NCBI GenBank assembly: GCA_030159075.1
Contig: BROG01000344.1
Location: 1 to 64,000, forward strand
From: Atrina japonica
Taxonomy: Eukaryota > Mollusca > Bivalvia > Pterioida > Pinnidae
DNA: 64,000 bases
Direction of reading: 5' to 3'
The position numbers were made by a program, and so were the translations under genes. Shown here piece by piece: positions 23,545 through 35,012 of this stretch. The first letter of the stretch is position 1. Each line of letters starts with the position of its first letter. Below the pieces are notes generated by a model. The model worked only from the letters and a program-made list of their open reading frames with translations. It ran no database searches and had not been told where the DNA came from.

Positions 23545-24170
23545 ATATGTAATCAGGTGTCGTGGAGTAGGAAGCATCCCCTACCGATCGGTAACACCCA
23601 TCGCCAGTACACAGTCAGTTGCAAATGAAATAGGTGAGGATAATTCCTCTTCGATACAGGTAACTTATTTCATTTAGTGAAACAGTGTAATTGCGACGAT
23701 CATTATACCAACCGTAAAATTGTGAAACGTTGAAATCAAATGCAATATTCTTTATTTCTGTGGCATTAACTTATCAGAAAGTAGATACCTCTGTATATGA
23801 AATGATCATATGTTGAACACGCACTGGCATATCGGATCATTTGCGATATATATATCCCATATGTAAGGATATAACTACTTACATGTGGATAATTTTTTAT
23901 GAGAAATCCAAAATCGTCACGCTTGTTGTATAGCGTGGATGTTTATTTCGCGTCTGTGTCTATAGTAAGTAAAATGACCAAGTAGGAAGTCTGTGAACTT
24001 GATTATATGTTTTCTTTAATTTCCAGTTTGTTGGATTTATCGCATGGACAGGTGTATGAAAAACGCTGACGATATATCTAAATGTCAAATTAAAGGTCAC
24101 CGCTAGCTTGTCTTCTTTTGATTCAGAAGCTTCTAAAAGAAGTCTGCTTCGTATAAATCTATTTTGTTCT
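23545..24170 (-). mobile_element. PLE family B copy (-)
   Basis: It runs from the conserved tail (23550-23660, TCAGGTGTCGTGGAGTAGGA) through the end of the reverse transcriptase (23690-23960) to its central part. ATATATCTAAATGTCAAATT at 24068 corresponds to the Y-I-D-D region of other copies. Stops and indels throughout. Confidence 0.7.
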
Positions 24171-24857
24171 GTTACCAGGTTGAACTGAGAAAAACTAGTT
24201 ATGTTCTAATTGGTCAATCTCAACCGTATATAAATTATCTATAAAAGAAACTCAATACATAACTAGGATAAGCTCCTAGTGCGTCCCATACTTCAAGACA
24301 AACGGGTACAAAGAACATTCATCCACGTAACGAATGTCTCCTTCTTCACAGACTTTATCAAATTGTAGTACATAGATAAAGTTAAATTATCTGCGCATGT
24401 CGTGTTATTCATATGCACATCACACACACCATTTTCTACAAAAATGAAAAAGGAATTAATATCACATATCGTTACTAAAAATCCAGCTAACACACTTGGT
24501 CACAATTTTCATGCTTGTAACCCCGGTACCCTTAATAAACGAAATTAACCAATCGCCGTGTTATAAACAACAAAAGAAACAACATAACACGTGTTTACTG
24601 TGAACACATACACGTGTAGACGTAACTATTACAAATACATATTTAAAAACATGTATTATAAACAATATCAAAGTTACGGTTTTACAAAGGAGTCCAAATC
24701 AAATGATCACAACAATCGCTTCTGTCAATAAGATTCCATCAGTTAAGTTCGAATTTAATATAGATTTTCAAAATCATTTAAATGTGTTGCCAAATCCGTC
24801 AAAAACACCCACTGCAAAATAATTATTCAAGTTTTTATTCACTCATTATTGTTATTG
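24171..24857. other. no recognisable gene
   Basis: A short GAACTGAGAAAAACTAGTTA at 24181 recalls the fold-back family words. The rest is unassigned. The 66-codon minus frame at 24493-24293 has cysteines but no recognisable domain. Confidence 0.35.
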
Positions 24858-25315
24858 TAGCGTGCCTAAAATAAATCTGACTGAGAAAAACTAACTTTAA
24901 GTGTGCCAAAATGTAACATAAATGAGTAATACCAATTTTAGTTTCCGAGAAAAATCTAGTTTAACTGAGAAAAATTAGCATTAATATGGTCTAGTTAAAC
25001 CTAATTTTTCTGCAGTTTGCGACACCAAAATCACATCAATATTTTTTTTTTAAAACTCGCATTAACTAAACTACTAGGATTATCTAAGAAAAACTACCAT
25101 TTTTACAAGAGAAAGAATAGATTTGAATATTATACACATTAGAATATATAGTAAAGTAAAAATAGGGGTAAAAGCAATGCTCAGGTAACAATTAGTCTTC
25201 ATCAGTTGAACTCGAAATTAAATAGATATAGAGTTACGAAACAAATCATGGTGTCATACAAGGTCAATTATTCAAACCTAGGTTTAAATCATTTATGTTA
25301 TTTTGGCGTGTCATA
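24858..25315. mobile_element. decayed copy of the AAACTAGGTTTAAC fold-back family
   Basis: GTGTGCCAAAATGTAACATA at 24901 is inverted at 25287-25312 (TTTATGTTATTTTGGCGTGT). Between them are several ACTGAGAAAAA and TAGTTTAACT words. It is more diverged than the copies at 2497 and 62732. Confidence 0.6.
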
Positions 25316-25467
25316 AATATAGCTAGCCACTATGAACAATTAATGTTTTGTACATACATGTCTTTATAAAATTGGACATAAGTGAAACCAGTGGTATTTG
25401 ACATTTTATGGTTAATAAGAACATAGAGTCATTAAATGAAAGAACCTCAGATACGACTAATTGTATA

Positions 25468-25545
25468 CAGTGGAATCTCGTTATCTCGAAATTCACAATA
25501 CCGCCCCGTTTATTTTGAGATATCCGAAATTCGAGATAATCAAAC
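25468..25545. mobile_element. remnant of a pogo/Tc1-type DNA transposon end
   Basis: After a TA dinucleotide the sequence reads CAGTGGAATCTCGTTATCTC, the kind of terminal repeat found on pogo-like elements. The same words return inverted at 25520-25541 (GAAATTCGAGATAA). No transposase is present. Confidence 0.5.
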
Positions 25546-25719
25546 CTTTCAATTCACATATTTTCCATTCTTATTGGAAAACGAATTGACCTACACAGGG
25601 TAGTGATTAATTCCAATTAATTATATTCTTGATAGATGATAGAAATGTGAATCAGAGCACAATGCTCGTACCACTAGTCCACCAAGACAACTTTGATATA
25701 AAATTTCATATACATGTAC

Positions 25720-26040
25720 CAAAGTATAACTCGTCACGATGTACAGAGTATATGTACAAATCTGATGAGTATTAGACAAATGCGGACCTCTGGGAATCCA
25801 GAGTTGGGATCAGCTGATATGGAGGAAAAACATCATTTGTTTAGCGATCACACCAGCCGCGAGTCTAGAGTCAAATTTAAATGAAGTAGATGAGGAAAAT
25901 AGCCTCTTCACCAATGGTACAGACGACTCAATAACCGCTATCGAACAGGTAACACAACATTTCATTTAGTGAGACAGAGTTATCGCAAACAAGACTATTA
26001 TACCGACCGTAAAATTTGTGTAACGTTGACATCAAATTCA
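25720..26040 (-). mobile_element. PLE family B 3' part (-)
   Basis: Tail landmarks in order: ACCAAAGTATAAC (25739), GGACCTCTGGGAATCCAGAG (25784), ATGGAGGAAAAACATC, and then the last reverse transcriptase codons near 25975-26035 (CCGACCGTAAAATTTG). The left edge is degenerate. Confidence 0.68.
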
Positions 26041-26269
26041 TCTAAAGCTAAAATAACGATTCTTCGTACTGAATCAAGAGAGGCAAAGACAGTTGACGGT
26101 ATTAATTAACAATGGAGTTAGAGAAATACAGTATTGAGCATACATGCTTCTGCGCAATGCAATTTGGGTTCACTCATTCAACAAAATAGAGAAGTGAATT
26201 TAATGATTTTGCAGTCTATAGCTGAACACGTGGAATCTAACTTTCTAACTTTTTGTCAATTGTTATGAC

Positions 26270-26853
26270 ATGATGAATGGAAATTAAGCCACTGCAATCA
26301 TTTTGAAAATGTTAAAAAGTATAAATAATAATAGAATATTTGAATATTTTGAAAATGTTAAAAAGTATAAATAATAATAGAATATTTGAATTTCGGACTT
26401 TGGAGAATGCAGTCGTTTTATTACACAAGGCACAGCTTGACAGTCTTTATAAATTCGTGATGTTTTAGTCATTTATAAACGCACAGCGATAGATACAGTG
26501 GCATTGCAATCTTGAGTAGATCAAAGTATACTATAGAATGTGTTGATTTCGTTAATCTATCATATGTTCTTCATATTTAGATAACTAATACAAGCTGTAT
26601 CAAGTACAAAGGAACACAAGTTTTTTGAATTGAAATTGCACATTAAAGATCAACATATAAAGAGACATTCAAGGTAGATTAAAACACACAGAAGGTATAG
26701 GATTTCCCTAAGACGAGTTTTTAACCATAGGATTTGTTTTATTACAATTCTACCTTATCTTATTCTTTGCGTCACTATAACGTAACTGTCAGAAGTTTCA
26801 GAAAATCTACATTACAACTGGAGACTCGAACGTATCACATTTTTTTTAGAAAT
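26270..26853 (+). promoter_or_regulatory. duplicated 5' flank of TSP1 gene 2
   Basis: Parts of this block recur before genes 3 and 4 and at orphan sites. 26480-26560 (ACAGTGGCATTGCAATC, then a GTTGATTTCG stretch) matches 42370-42445 and 43560-43650. 26590-26760 matches 33370-33545 and 38345-38525. A TATAAAG at 26656-26662 sits about 190 bp before the start codon and is kept in the truncated copy (38438-38444) but changed in gene 3. The block also holds a 46-bp exact tandem duplication (26301-26346 and 26347-26391). Promoter function is inferred from position and conservation only. Confidence 0.45.
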
Positions 26854-27178
26854 ATGGCGCACATTTATATTGTGTATGTCATTGCTGTGTTTCAAATTTT
26901 GAGCTTGTATAATGTGATGAACAATGGAGCTACTATCTCAGGAAAATGTGGCACATACGATTACTGTGATTGGGCTGGGTGGGGAAAATGGTCAGCTTGT
27001 TCAAATCAATGTGGATCAGGGATGAAATACCGCCGACAACTATTATGTTGTCCACCTGCCTACACAATTTATAATATCAGCAGTTGTGTTTTAGATTTGT
27101 GTAATTATACCAATAGTCAGTGGTACGACAACACAACGTGTACGTCTTATTCAAAATGTCCAACAACAGCAACCGCAG
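26854..27178 (+). CDS. secreted TSP1-like cysteine-rich protein, first coding exon (gene 2)
   Basis: The exon has 108 codons plus one base. I chose the ATG at 26854 because the sequence becomes alignable with genes 3 and 4 exactly there; an upstream in-frame ATG at 26734 would add 40 residues that the paralogs do not share. Residues 4-18 form the hydrophobic core of a signal peptide, with cleavage likely near residue 25-30. The TSP1-like module has W40, W43 and W46 in a W-x-x-W-x-x-W array (a C-mannosylation context), C-G-S-G at 53-56, and cysteines at 32, 38, 49, 53, 65, 66, 78, 83, 96 and 102. Sequons are N74-I-S, N84-Y-T and N93-T-T. The exon ends G|GTTAGT in phase 1. The remaining exons are not identified. 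It is the closest paralog of gene 3. Confidence 0.82.
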
Positions 27179-28130
27179 GTTAGTCTCTACTACATTATAT
27201 GTCTTAAAATGTTTGTATTCACATACATGTATTTACTTTTAAGGTATTAAGTATTCAGTTGGTTAAACAGTAAGATAATTTTAGCGGATATTTTCAAACA
27301 TATCCTTCCATGACTGAGACAAATGTATTTTATATCAATGTGAATATATAAACGTCTACGTATGTTTATATACACAAGTTTCTCTGCAATCTTGTGAACC
27401 CATTTGTCTGCATTTTGGATTCAATTAATTGACAGAAACGATGGTCTTGTTTTTTTTTTTCGATCTCTTTCGTAAAACTAGAACTTTAGTATTGTTAATA
27501 TTATTTACTTAAAACCAAACTGTTTTAACTGCAATTTATATAAAACATAATTTACAATGGAAATGAAAAACAAAATTAACATTATGTAATTGTGTATCTT
27601 AATCAGCTAAATATTTATAAAAATGCATTCTATATTGTTACATGGAAAATACATGTATATATCGAAAATCCGAAAGATACAAGTAATTATAGTGCAATAT
27701 GAAAAGTCAACGGCGACAATAATCCTTGTTTACTTTCTACACATAATCTTTAAATATGATTACAGAAAACTGTCAAATAACAAAATTATCTGATGATTTA
27801 GAACGAATCGAACCCTTTCTATGATACCATTTTGTCTTTAGAAAAAACATATACATTTTAAACTGGAGATCAACTGATGAAGTCTGCTTGACAGAAACGG
27901 TCGTTTTGAGCATTATAACTTTGATATTATGTTTATAATATTCTCTCTAGTATTGTGAAATCTGAAGTGAAATGTAGCAAGAAGCAGCAGAGTTGTTCAA
28001 CTTCAAATTATGCAGTGATCTGCGTCATATTTCAATTACATTACTGATATTTATAATAACCATTACCTATAGACATGTTTCGATATTGTTGAACCTATTT
28101 TTTACAGAACTGTGACCTATCTTACCTCTG
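27179..28130 (+). repeat. duplicated 3' flank (intron) of gene 2
   Basis: Alignable by eye with 33956-34510 after gene 3 and with pieces at 35030-35360, 37350-37500 and 39270-39470. Shared landmarks are GTTAGTCTCTACTACATTA at the donor, ATGGAAATGAAAAACAAAAT near 27559 and 34315, and GACCTATCTTACCTCTGATA at 28110 and 35338. No conserved open frame runs through the copies, so this is intron or flank. Confidence 0.6.
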
Positions 28131-28312
28131 ATAATATAAAAATCTCAGATACCAAAGTATAAATCAATAGGATGTCCAGGACATAGATACAAATCCGGTA
28201 AAAATGGACAAAGACGGACCTCTGGAAACCAAGAGGTGGGATCAGGTGCCATGGAGGAGTAAGCATCCCCTGTCGACCGGTCACACCCGCCGTGAGTCTA
28301 CAGTCAAGTCCA
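28131..28312 (-). mobile_element. PLE family B 3'-tail fragment (-)
   Basis: It starts at the family B terminus (AATCTCAGATACCAAAGTAT at 28140) and stops after CCGTGAGTCTACAGTCAAGT. It replaces about 220 bp that are still present in the gene 3 unit (35362-35580), so insertion and deletion went together. Confidence 0.8.
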
Positions 28313-29053
28313 GAACCTAGTTAATACGATATTGTAGCATATATTGATATCCGTTTTCCAAGCCCCCAATATACTTTCCCTACCGACTATGTTAACGTTG
28401 CAGTGTAGACTTAATCAGCGTAAGTAATGCAAGGTACCAATCTGGAAATGGAACTAACATGGTAATATTTCACACTGATCAATCAAGCAACGCTCGGCTC
28501 TCGAGCGAAATATTACAACAAAATGCCTTATATTCCAAACTTTCATAAGGATTATCATTAATATTTAGAAAAAATTGAACCCGTTCATTGCATAATATTG
28601 GACTTCTTAAATATGGAATCTGATCTTGCTATATTAATTTGCTGTCATAGACTATATAAGAGCGTACGGCCAAAATGACAAAACATGCATTTTTACACCG
28701 GAAATAGCAGGGAGTAGATATCTCCCAGATATAAAGTATTTACCTAAACCCAGATTGCGTTGATATATAAAAGTGAAGAGAGTTTCAGCAAATCATGATA
28801 GATATCCCTCTCAAAGGGATTGAGATTTTCCTCCTCACTCAAGTCAATAATAAAGATTTGTCCTGTCCTGTCTGTTCCGATAGGCTTTAACCACTATACC
28901 GACACGGTGTTGGTAAAACAATTGTTTTTGTAAGAATGAAATGGGGCGAACGCTGCTACTGTAACTAATCAAACGTCATAGACAACGATTTTTAATTTTG
29001 TCTTTTATTTAAATATCCCAAAGATAACCACCTTAAAGTATCGGAGGTGAAAA
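28313..29053 (+). repeat. rest of duplicated 3' flank of gene 2
   Basis: 28311-28600 matches 35580-35830 closely (AACCTAGTTAATACGATAT, CCGACTATGTTAACGTTGCA) and 39990-40150 more distantly. 28600-29053 has no match I noticed and no gene. Confidence 0.6.
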
Positions 29054-29278
29054 ATGACAGGATACTTGTTTATTCAACCATCAAAGTTCACTTATCTGCG
29101 TCTCGCTTGCGCGCTTAATGCCCTTAATGTGACGTCACACGTGAACAGTTTCGATTATGATAAAGTTGCTATTTCACACACTCAAATCACAGTAACCAAC
29201 TATGATAGCGGTATGTACATTTGCATTATGAGTTTACCTGCCCAACATAGATGTAATTTTATCATTTATCTTTGATGG
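29054..29278 (+). other. exon-like frame with an Ig-type D-S-G-x-Y-x-C motif
   Basis: A 73-codon frame contains I-T-V-T-N-Y-D-S-G-M-Y-I-C, the hallmark of the F strand of immunoglobulin domains, with an earlier L-A-C that could be the partner cysteine. It ends in a stop soon after. A splice acceptor is possible at GTGAACAG (about 29146), but its phase would be 2, not the phase 1 needed for direct joining to gene 2. It may be an exon remnant of an Ig-domain gene or chance. No signal peptide. Confidence 0.25.
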
Positions 29279-30735
29279 CTCACTTTTTCATGATTTGTGA
29301 TTTTAATAGATTAATTTAAATCATAATAAAAATGTGTATATGTAGTTTACAGTGAAAAATAGTAACTGATGCATCAGTGTTAAAGGTGGACTTTCAAAGA
29401 TTTTGTGTAGGCAGAGATTGACTTTGTATTTAATATCAATGGTAAAAATTATTTTCGAAGTTTGTATTTCATTACATATATTTTTCATTATATTGTTATT
29501 TCATGATAATTTGACCATATGTATATCAGCGATATATGGTAGGATTTATATAATTTCGACAATAACTAGAAGCATGTAATTCTACATCCCTCGTCTAGAC
29601 GATACTGGGGAAGAGTTACCTGTAAATAATTGTATGGATTCATATGTAAACGGTCACTTGTAAAATCAAGTACAATCGTGAACTAAACGGTCATTTAAGA
29701 CAAGTAGGCCTACTTATACAATGGGAAGTGACCATAGTGAGAGAGAGAGAAAAAGGAGAATGCCAAAATAAACAAAATTGACAAATCAGCATCTTAACTT
29801 TAAAATTCATTTTGTAACATAACAAATCTCATATTTATTTTTTTCTTATATTATAAATATTGTTAATATTGAAAAAAAAAATAAAAACTTAAGAACATAT
29901 ATTTTCAAATATAAAAAATCTATCAAATTATTAAGATAAAAAAATATTTTCTAAAATATATTTGGAAATTATTTTCTCAAATTAAAAAAAAAAATGTTTT
30001 CTGATATGAAAATTTGTCGAATTTTTAATATAAAAAATCATCCGATTTCTTATATAAAAATATTTTGTAATGTTTAAAAAATCTTATTCATATTAGAAAA
30101 ATAAAAAAATATTTTCATATTGAAAAGTTATTTTCTAATACGTTTATTCAAATCTGCTTTTAATATTATTCATTCAATTTACTGGTAGTAAAAAAAAATT
30201 TGCAATACATGAATTTAAAAAAATTGGCAATAAATTCCCCAATGGCTTGCAAATCAAAGTGGAATTCCTTCAAATTTACGTTTCATATCACTAGATTTTG
30301 TGTATCGTTTTTTTAAAAGAGAAAATTAAGTCTTATCTTCAGAATTTATCAGTTTTTAAATTTCATTTTCTCAAGTTATAATTATTATATTAACATCTTT
30401 TTAAGCATTAGGACTTTGAATATTCGATGTCAACACCTTCACATTGCATCTATCTATCCACAGAATTAAAATAGTAAGTAATAGAAAACAAATAAAAAGT
30501 CGGTTACACCATTTTTACAAATTTTCCGCTGTAAAACCATTAAGTCCCTGTATATTAGTCTATTTTCTTTTAACATCCATATGCGATCACTTGTAAGTAT
30601 ACAGCGTCAGCGTTACAGGTAATGACATGTTGTACTAAAACATTCGAATATAGAAGTAATCATCATGTTCCTAATTTATTAAAACTTTTCTTCTAAATGT
30701 TCACTGCTTATTAGTAAAACAACGGTAGCATCTCG
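29279..30735. other. no recognisable gene; extremely AT-rich stretch
   Basis: 29800-30400 is A/T homopolymer-rich with repeated ATATTTT and AAAAAT words. No coding signal. Confidence 0.5.
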
Positions 30736-30737
30736 GT

Positions 30738-31370
30738 TCAACTTTACTTACAGGTATATCGATGATGTTCTGTCCATAAATAATTCAGAATGGCCAAATA
30801 TATGCTATTGAGCTACAGATCAATGAGACGACAGAGAGGAACACATCTGCTTCTTACCTAGATTTACTCCTGTCGATTGGAAAAAACGGTCAACTTCACG
30901 CATCCCTCTATGACAAACGAGGCGATTTCAATCTCCATATCACAAACTTCCCGTTTCTGAGTAGTAATATTTTATCTTCTCCTGCCTATGGCGTTTTCAT
31001 TTCACAACTTAAACGTTATGCCAGGGCATGCTCTTCCTATGAATGTTTTATTCTGAGAGCTAAACGACTAGCCAATAAACTACTTACACAAGGTTACGTT
31101 GTTGAACGCTTGGAGTCTTCGTTTAAGAAGTTTTATGGTCGATACGGGGATCTTGTTAAACATTATGAAGTCCCCCTCTCAGAGATATTAGATAACATTT
31201 GCGACGGGTGTGGCATGCCAGCAGAAGACGCTGACTCCTTCCGGACACCTGGTCTTATCCCGTTTAGGATTCGTAATTGTTCTTCATGTTGAGACCATTT
31301 GCACATCTAATTCGTCGTGTTATAATGGACTTGAGTTTTGATTATTAATTGGTACTTCTTAGGTAAGTTA
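30738..31370 (+). mobile_element. PLE family A copy (+), from active site to 3' tail
   Basis: The + strand begins near the catalytic region (TATCGATGATGTTCTGTCCA, the Y-I-D-D-V-like site, already frame-shifted). It then encodes S-Y-L-D-L-L-L-S-I, D-K-R-G-D-F-N-L-H-I-T-N-F, A-C-S-S-Y-E-C-F-I-L-R-A-K and F-Y-G-R-Y-G-D-L-V, with the 3' tail from 31195 to 31370. This is the best-preserved family A C-terminal half here and shows what the nested copy at 4690-6905 looked like before interruption. 5'-truncated and inactive. Confidence 0.8.
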
Positions 31371-31849
31371 TCGATAAGACAACTCAAGTCTTCACGCTTC
31401 AGCAATTTTTCACACCTTGCCCTTTTGAGATAGATTTACTATGCCGACAAGAGTCTGTATCTTAAAATCTACGGCTAGCCATTGAATTCTTTTGAGAAAT
31501 TGTTCTCATGTGACGTCACATATAGACGGGATAATCCACATAGTGTTTCTAGAGGACTGTAAAAACTATGATATACAAGGCAACCAAACAACGCTTTATG
31601 ATGAAATATTTCCTTTTAAATATGTATTTTCTTCATATTTTTCCACTTTACAAAACAATTTATAAATTTCGTTTCCTATGACCTTTAATGACGATGGAAC
31701 TGCAGTTAGCTCACTTGCTGCTCCTCAAGACAACGCTCGATCTTTGAGCTAAACGGTAGGACTATTTAAGAGATTATGCAAGTGTACGACATTAATGCAG
31801 ACTTGTAAAATGAATAGTTTAAATACCGATTAACCAAGGAATGTGGTCC
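31371..31849. other. no recognisable gene
   Basis: AT-rich DNA before the gene 3 unit. Nothing supportable. Confidence 0.4.
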
Positions 31850-32050
31850 GGAAATGTAAATGAAAAAAAATCATCGAAGAATGTAACAAAGATATTACAT
31901 TTTGGACTATACAGAATGCAATTTATCATGGAATATACATTACTCAACCAAAAACCATTATAAGTTCGTAAGATTTTAGTCAATAATCTACGAATAATGA
32001 CAGGTGCATTGACATTGCAATCTCCAGCAGATCAAAGTATACTATATAAA
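31850..32050 (+). repeat. duplicated 5' flank block, outer part, of gene 3 unit
   Basis: GAATGTAACAAAGATATTAC, TTTTGGACTATACAGAATGC and AGTCAATAATCTACGAA match 35855-35985 almost word for word and 43440-43565 more loosely. It is separated from its inner part (33330-33630) by two PLE insertions. Confidence 0.65.
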
Positions 32051-32650
32051 ACATCTCAGATACCAAAGCATAAATCCTAAGGATGTGCAGGACACAATTC
32101 CGGCAAAAATGGACAAACACGGACCTCTGGAAACCAAGAGGTGGGATCAGGTGCAATGGAGAAGTAAGCATCCCCTGTCGATCGATTACACCCTCCGTGA
32201 GTGCACAGTCAAGTCCAAATAAAATACGTGAGGAACGAATCCTCGTCCTTGGTACAGACGTCTCAACAACCGCAAATGAAAAGGCAACTCAACATTTAAC
32301 CCAGTGAAACAGAATAATCGCAAACAAGACTACTATACCAACAGTAAAATTTGCGGACGTTGGCATTAAACGCGGTTTTCGATATCCCTCTGTCAATAAT
32401 TTGTCAGTGAGTAGTTTACCTCTGTATATGAAAACTTCATATGTTGTACATGCCCTGTCATATCGGATCATTTGTGAAATATAAACTCCATATGCCGGTG
32501 ACTGTGGGATGTTACTACTTAAATGTGGAAAATTTACAACGAGAAAGCCGAAATCGTCGCGTTTGTCGTATAGCTTAGTTGCCAATTTCCCGTGTGTGTC
32601 TTTAGTAAGTAAAATGTCTAAGTATGAAGTGTGTGTTATAAGATACGTTT
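32051..32650 (-). mobile_element. PLE family B copy (-)
   Basis: The 3' terminus is at 32054 (CATCTCAGATACCAAAGCAT), with the full tail to about 32300. On the minus strand, 32585-32289 reads G-F-L-V-V-N-F-P-H-L-S-S-N, Y-G-V-Y-I-S-Q-M-I-R-Y, F-I-Y-R-G-K-L-L-T-D-K-L-L-T before a frameshift. The 5' truncation is near 32650. Confidence 0.78.
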
Positions 32651-33059
32651 GGTTTGTTAATCTGTCAGATATTCAATATATCTATGATACATGTACTTAT
32701 TTCTCCCATATTAACAGAGCTGTTTGATTATTTATATATTTTTTCATCAGCTATATTTGATTCCACTAATTTCGATAAATTCCTTGGTGTTTCTTTTGCA
32801 CTAAGATTTCTTAAATGCGCCACCCTGTAGCAAATGGGACCTCGGTTTTGATAAACCATAGATATATCGTTTCAATGTTGAGCGTTTGGGAAAGGAACAA
32901 TCACCATATTCATAATTCGTGGGTGGAAAAGCGACCATAAACTAACCAATCCGTTATGTGCAGTCCGGTCAAAGTATGTACCGTTATTTCCTTTCTTGTT
33001 TTACCTCTTTTTTTAACTTTGTATGAACTAAACGAATTCACTTTGTGTGTCAATTTATG

Positions 33060-33320
33060 AAATATTAAAATATCAGGTACCAATCTTCAGGATGTCTAGG
33101 AGACAAATTTACAAATCTGGGGAAAATTGGACAAACACTGATCTCTGGATCAGAGATGGGATCCGATGCCATAGGAGAGTTAACATTCCTTGTCCACCTG
33201 TCACCCCGAATTCACGGTCAAATTTAAATGAAATATGTGAAAAATGAAGTCTCGTCAACATTGATGTAAACGTCTCAACGACAATATCGGACAAATCTGG
33301 TTAATATTAAACAAACACGG
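33060..33320 (-). mobile_element. PLE family B 3'-tail fragment (-)
   Basis: Tail landmarks are present but diverged (ATCAGGTACCAATCTTCAGG, CAAACACTGATCTCTGGATC, GAGATGGGATCCGATGCC). 32651-33059 before it has no recognisable content. A near-twin of this diverged subtype is at 36775-36955. Confidence 0.65.
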
Positions 33321-33329
33321 ACTATAAAA

Positions 33330-33630
33330 TTCAATTGTTTGTATTGATTTATGATAACTTTGTCATATCAAACAAAAACTAACAGAAGTGGTATCAAGTA
33401 CAAGGGAATTAAAGTATAGTTTCCGGGATTTAATCACACGTTAAAGGTCAACATGTTAAGAGGCAAAAAGGGTACGCGAATCTTCTAGAGACAAGTTTGA
33501 ACCATGTGGCTAGTATTATTACAATTCTATCTTTTCTTGTTCTTTGTGTCACCATCACGTAACTATCAGATGTTTAAGACATTTTTCACTGTAGTTGGAA
33601 TATCGAATGTATCAGAGTTTCTATAGAAAT
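33330..33630 (+). promoter_or_regulatory. duplicated 5' flank, inner part, of TSP1 gene 3
   Basis: It matches 38310-38525 nearly base for base (AGAAGTGGTATCAAGTACAA, GGGATT, CACGTTAAAGGTCAA) and 26590-26850 more loosely. The TATAAAG of the other copies reads GTTAAGA here. Promoter role is inferred from position. Confidence 0.45.
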
Positions 33631-33955
33631 ATGGCGAACATTTGTATTGTGTATATCATCGCTGTGTTTCAAATTTTGAGTTTGTATAATGTGATGAACA
33701 ATGGAGCTAATATCTTAGGAAGATGTGGCAAATACGATTACTGTGATTGGGCTGGGTGGGGAATATGGTCAGCTTGTTCAAATCAATGTGGATCAGGGAT
33801 GAAATCCCGCCGACAACACGTATGTTGTCCACCTGCCTACACAATTTATAATACCAGCAAATGTGTGTTAGATTTGTGTAATTATACCAATAGTCAGTGG
33901 TACGACAACACAATGTGTACGTCTTATTCAAAATGTCCAACAACAGTAACCGCAG
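33631..33955 (+). CDS. secreted TSP1-like cysteine-rich protein, first coding exon (gene 3)
   Basis: Same length as gene 2 (108 codons plus one base, phase-1 donor G|GTTAGT) and same layout: signal peptide in residues 1 to about 29, W-x-x-W-x-x-W at 40-46, ten module cysteines at identical positions, C-C-P-P at 65-68. By my count it differs from gene 2 at 20 nucleotides, 17 of them in 15 codons that change the amino acid and only 3 silent. It gains a cysteine in the signal peptide (residue 5) and loses the sequon at residue 93. The start at 33631 follows from alignment with genes 2 and 4; an in-frame ATG at 33595 is not shared. Later exons unknown. Confidence 0.82.
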
Positions 33956-34565
33956 GTTAGTCTCTACTACATTACAATGTATATAATTTAAATTGTTTGT
34001 ATTCACATTTTTTAGGCTTTAAGTATTCAGTTGGTCAAGTAGTCAGGTCAATTTTTTGTAACATATTTGTTCGTTACTGGGACAAATCTATCTTATAACA
34101 ATATAAGTATTTAAAAGTCTACGCATGCCGTTAAACAGGAGTGTCTTTGCTATCTTGTGAACCCGTTCTTCTGAATTTTGGAATCACTTAATTAACAGAA
34201 ATGATCCTTTTGAGCATTTGTTTTGGTCTCTTTTGTCAAAAATAGAACTTTGTTATTATCTATATTATTTACCAAACTGTTTTAACTACAATTCATATGC
34301 AGCATATTTTATAATGGAAATGAAAAACAAAATTAACATTATGTGATTTTGTATCTAAATAGCAACTAAATATTCATGAAAATGCATTTTATTTTGTCAC
34401 ATGGAAAATATATCTAAAATCCGAACGACACAAGTAATTATAGTGTGGTATGAAAAGTCAATAATCCTTGTTTACTTTGTACACTTTTAATATGTTATCT
34501 CATTACGTCTTCTCAAACATATTTCAAAGATTAATTTCCACATTTGATTGGTAATATACCATAAT
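33956..34565 (+). repeat. duplicated 3' flank (intron) of gene 3
   Basis: Collinear with 27179-27760 after gene 2, with small gaps. It contains the AACAGAAATGATCCTTTTGA motif that recurs across units. Confidence 0.65.
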
Positions 34566-34569
34566 CACC

Positions 34570-35012
34570 AGCATATGGATGTTTTATATTTTACAAATGA
34601 TCCGATATACCAGTGCGTGTGCAACATATGAACATTTTATATACAAAGGTAAAACTACTCACTTACACAACTATTGACACAGGGATATCGAAAACTGCGT
34701 TTTATGTCAACGTCAAATTTTATGGTCGGTATAATAGTCTTATTTGCAATTACTCTGTTTCACTACTTGAAATGTTGAGCCTGTTTTATAGCGGTTCTTG
34801 AGACGTCTGTACCAATTGTGTCACATATTTCATTTTGATTTGACCGTGGACTCACGGCGGGTGTGTCTGGTCGACAGGGGATGCTTACTCCCCCATGACA
34901 CTTGATCCCACCTCTTGATTTTTAGAGGATCGTGTTTGTGAATGTTTTACCAGATACGTACCTATATTCTGGACAGCCTGTAGATTTATACTTTGGTATT
35001 TGAGATTTTTTA
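34570..35012 (+). mobile_element. PLE family B copy (+)
   Basis: The + strand has the last part of reverse transcriptase (GATCCGATATACCAGTGCGT, then TATGGTCGGTATAATAGTCT, the F-Y-G-R-Y-like site out of frame). The tail is GGGGATGCTTACTCCCCCAT, ending at TTTGGTATTTGAGATTTTTT near 35000. Inserted into the gene 3 downstream block. Confidence 0.75.
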
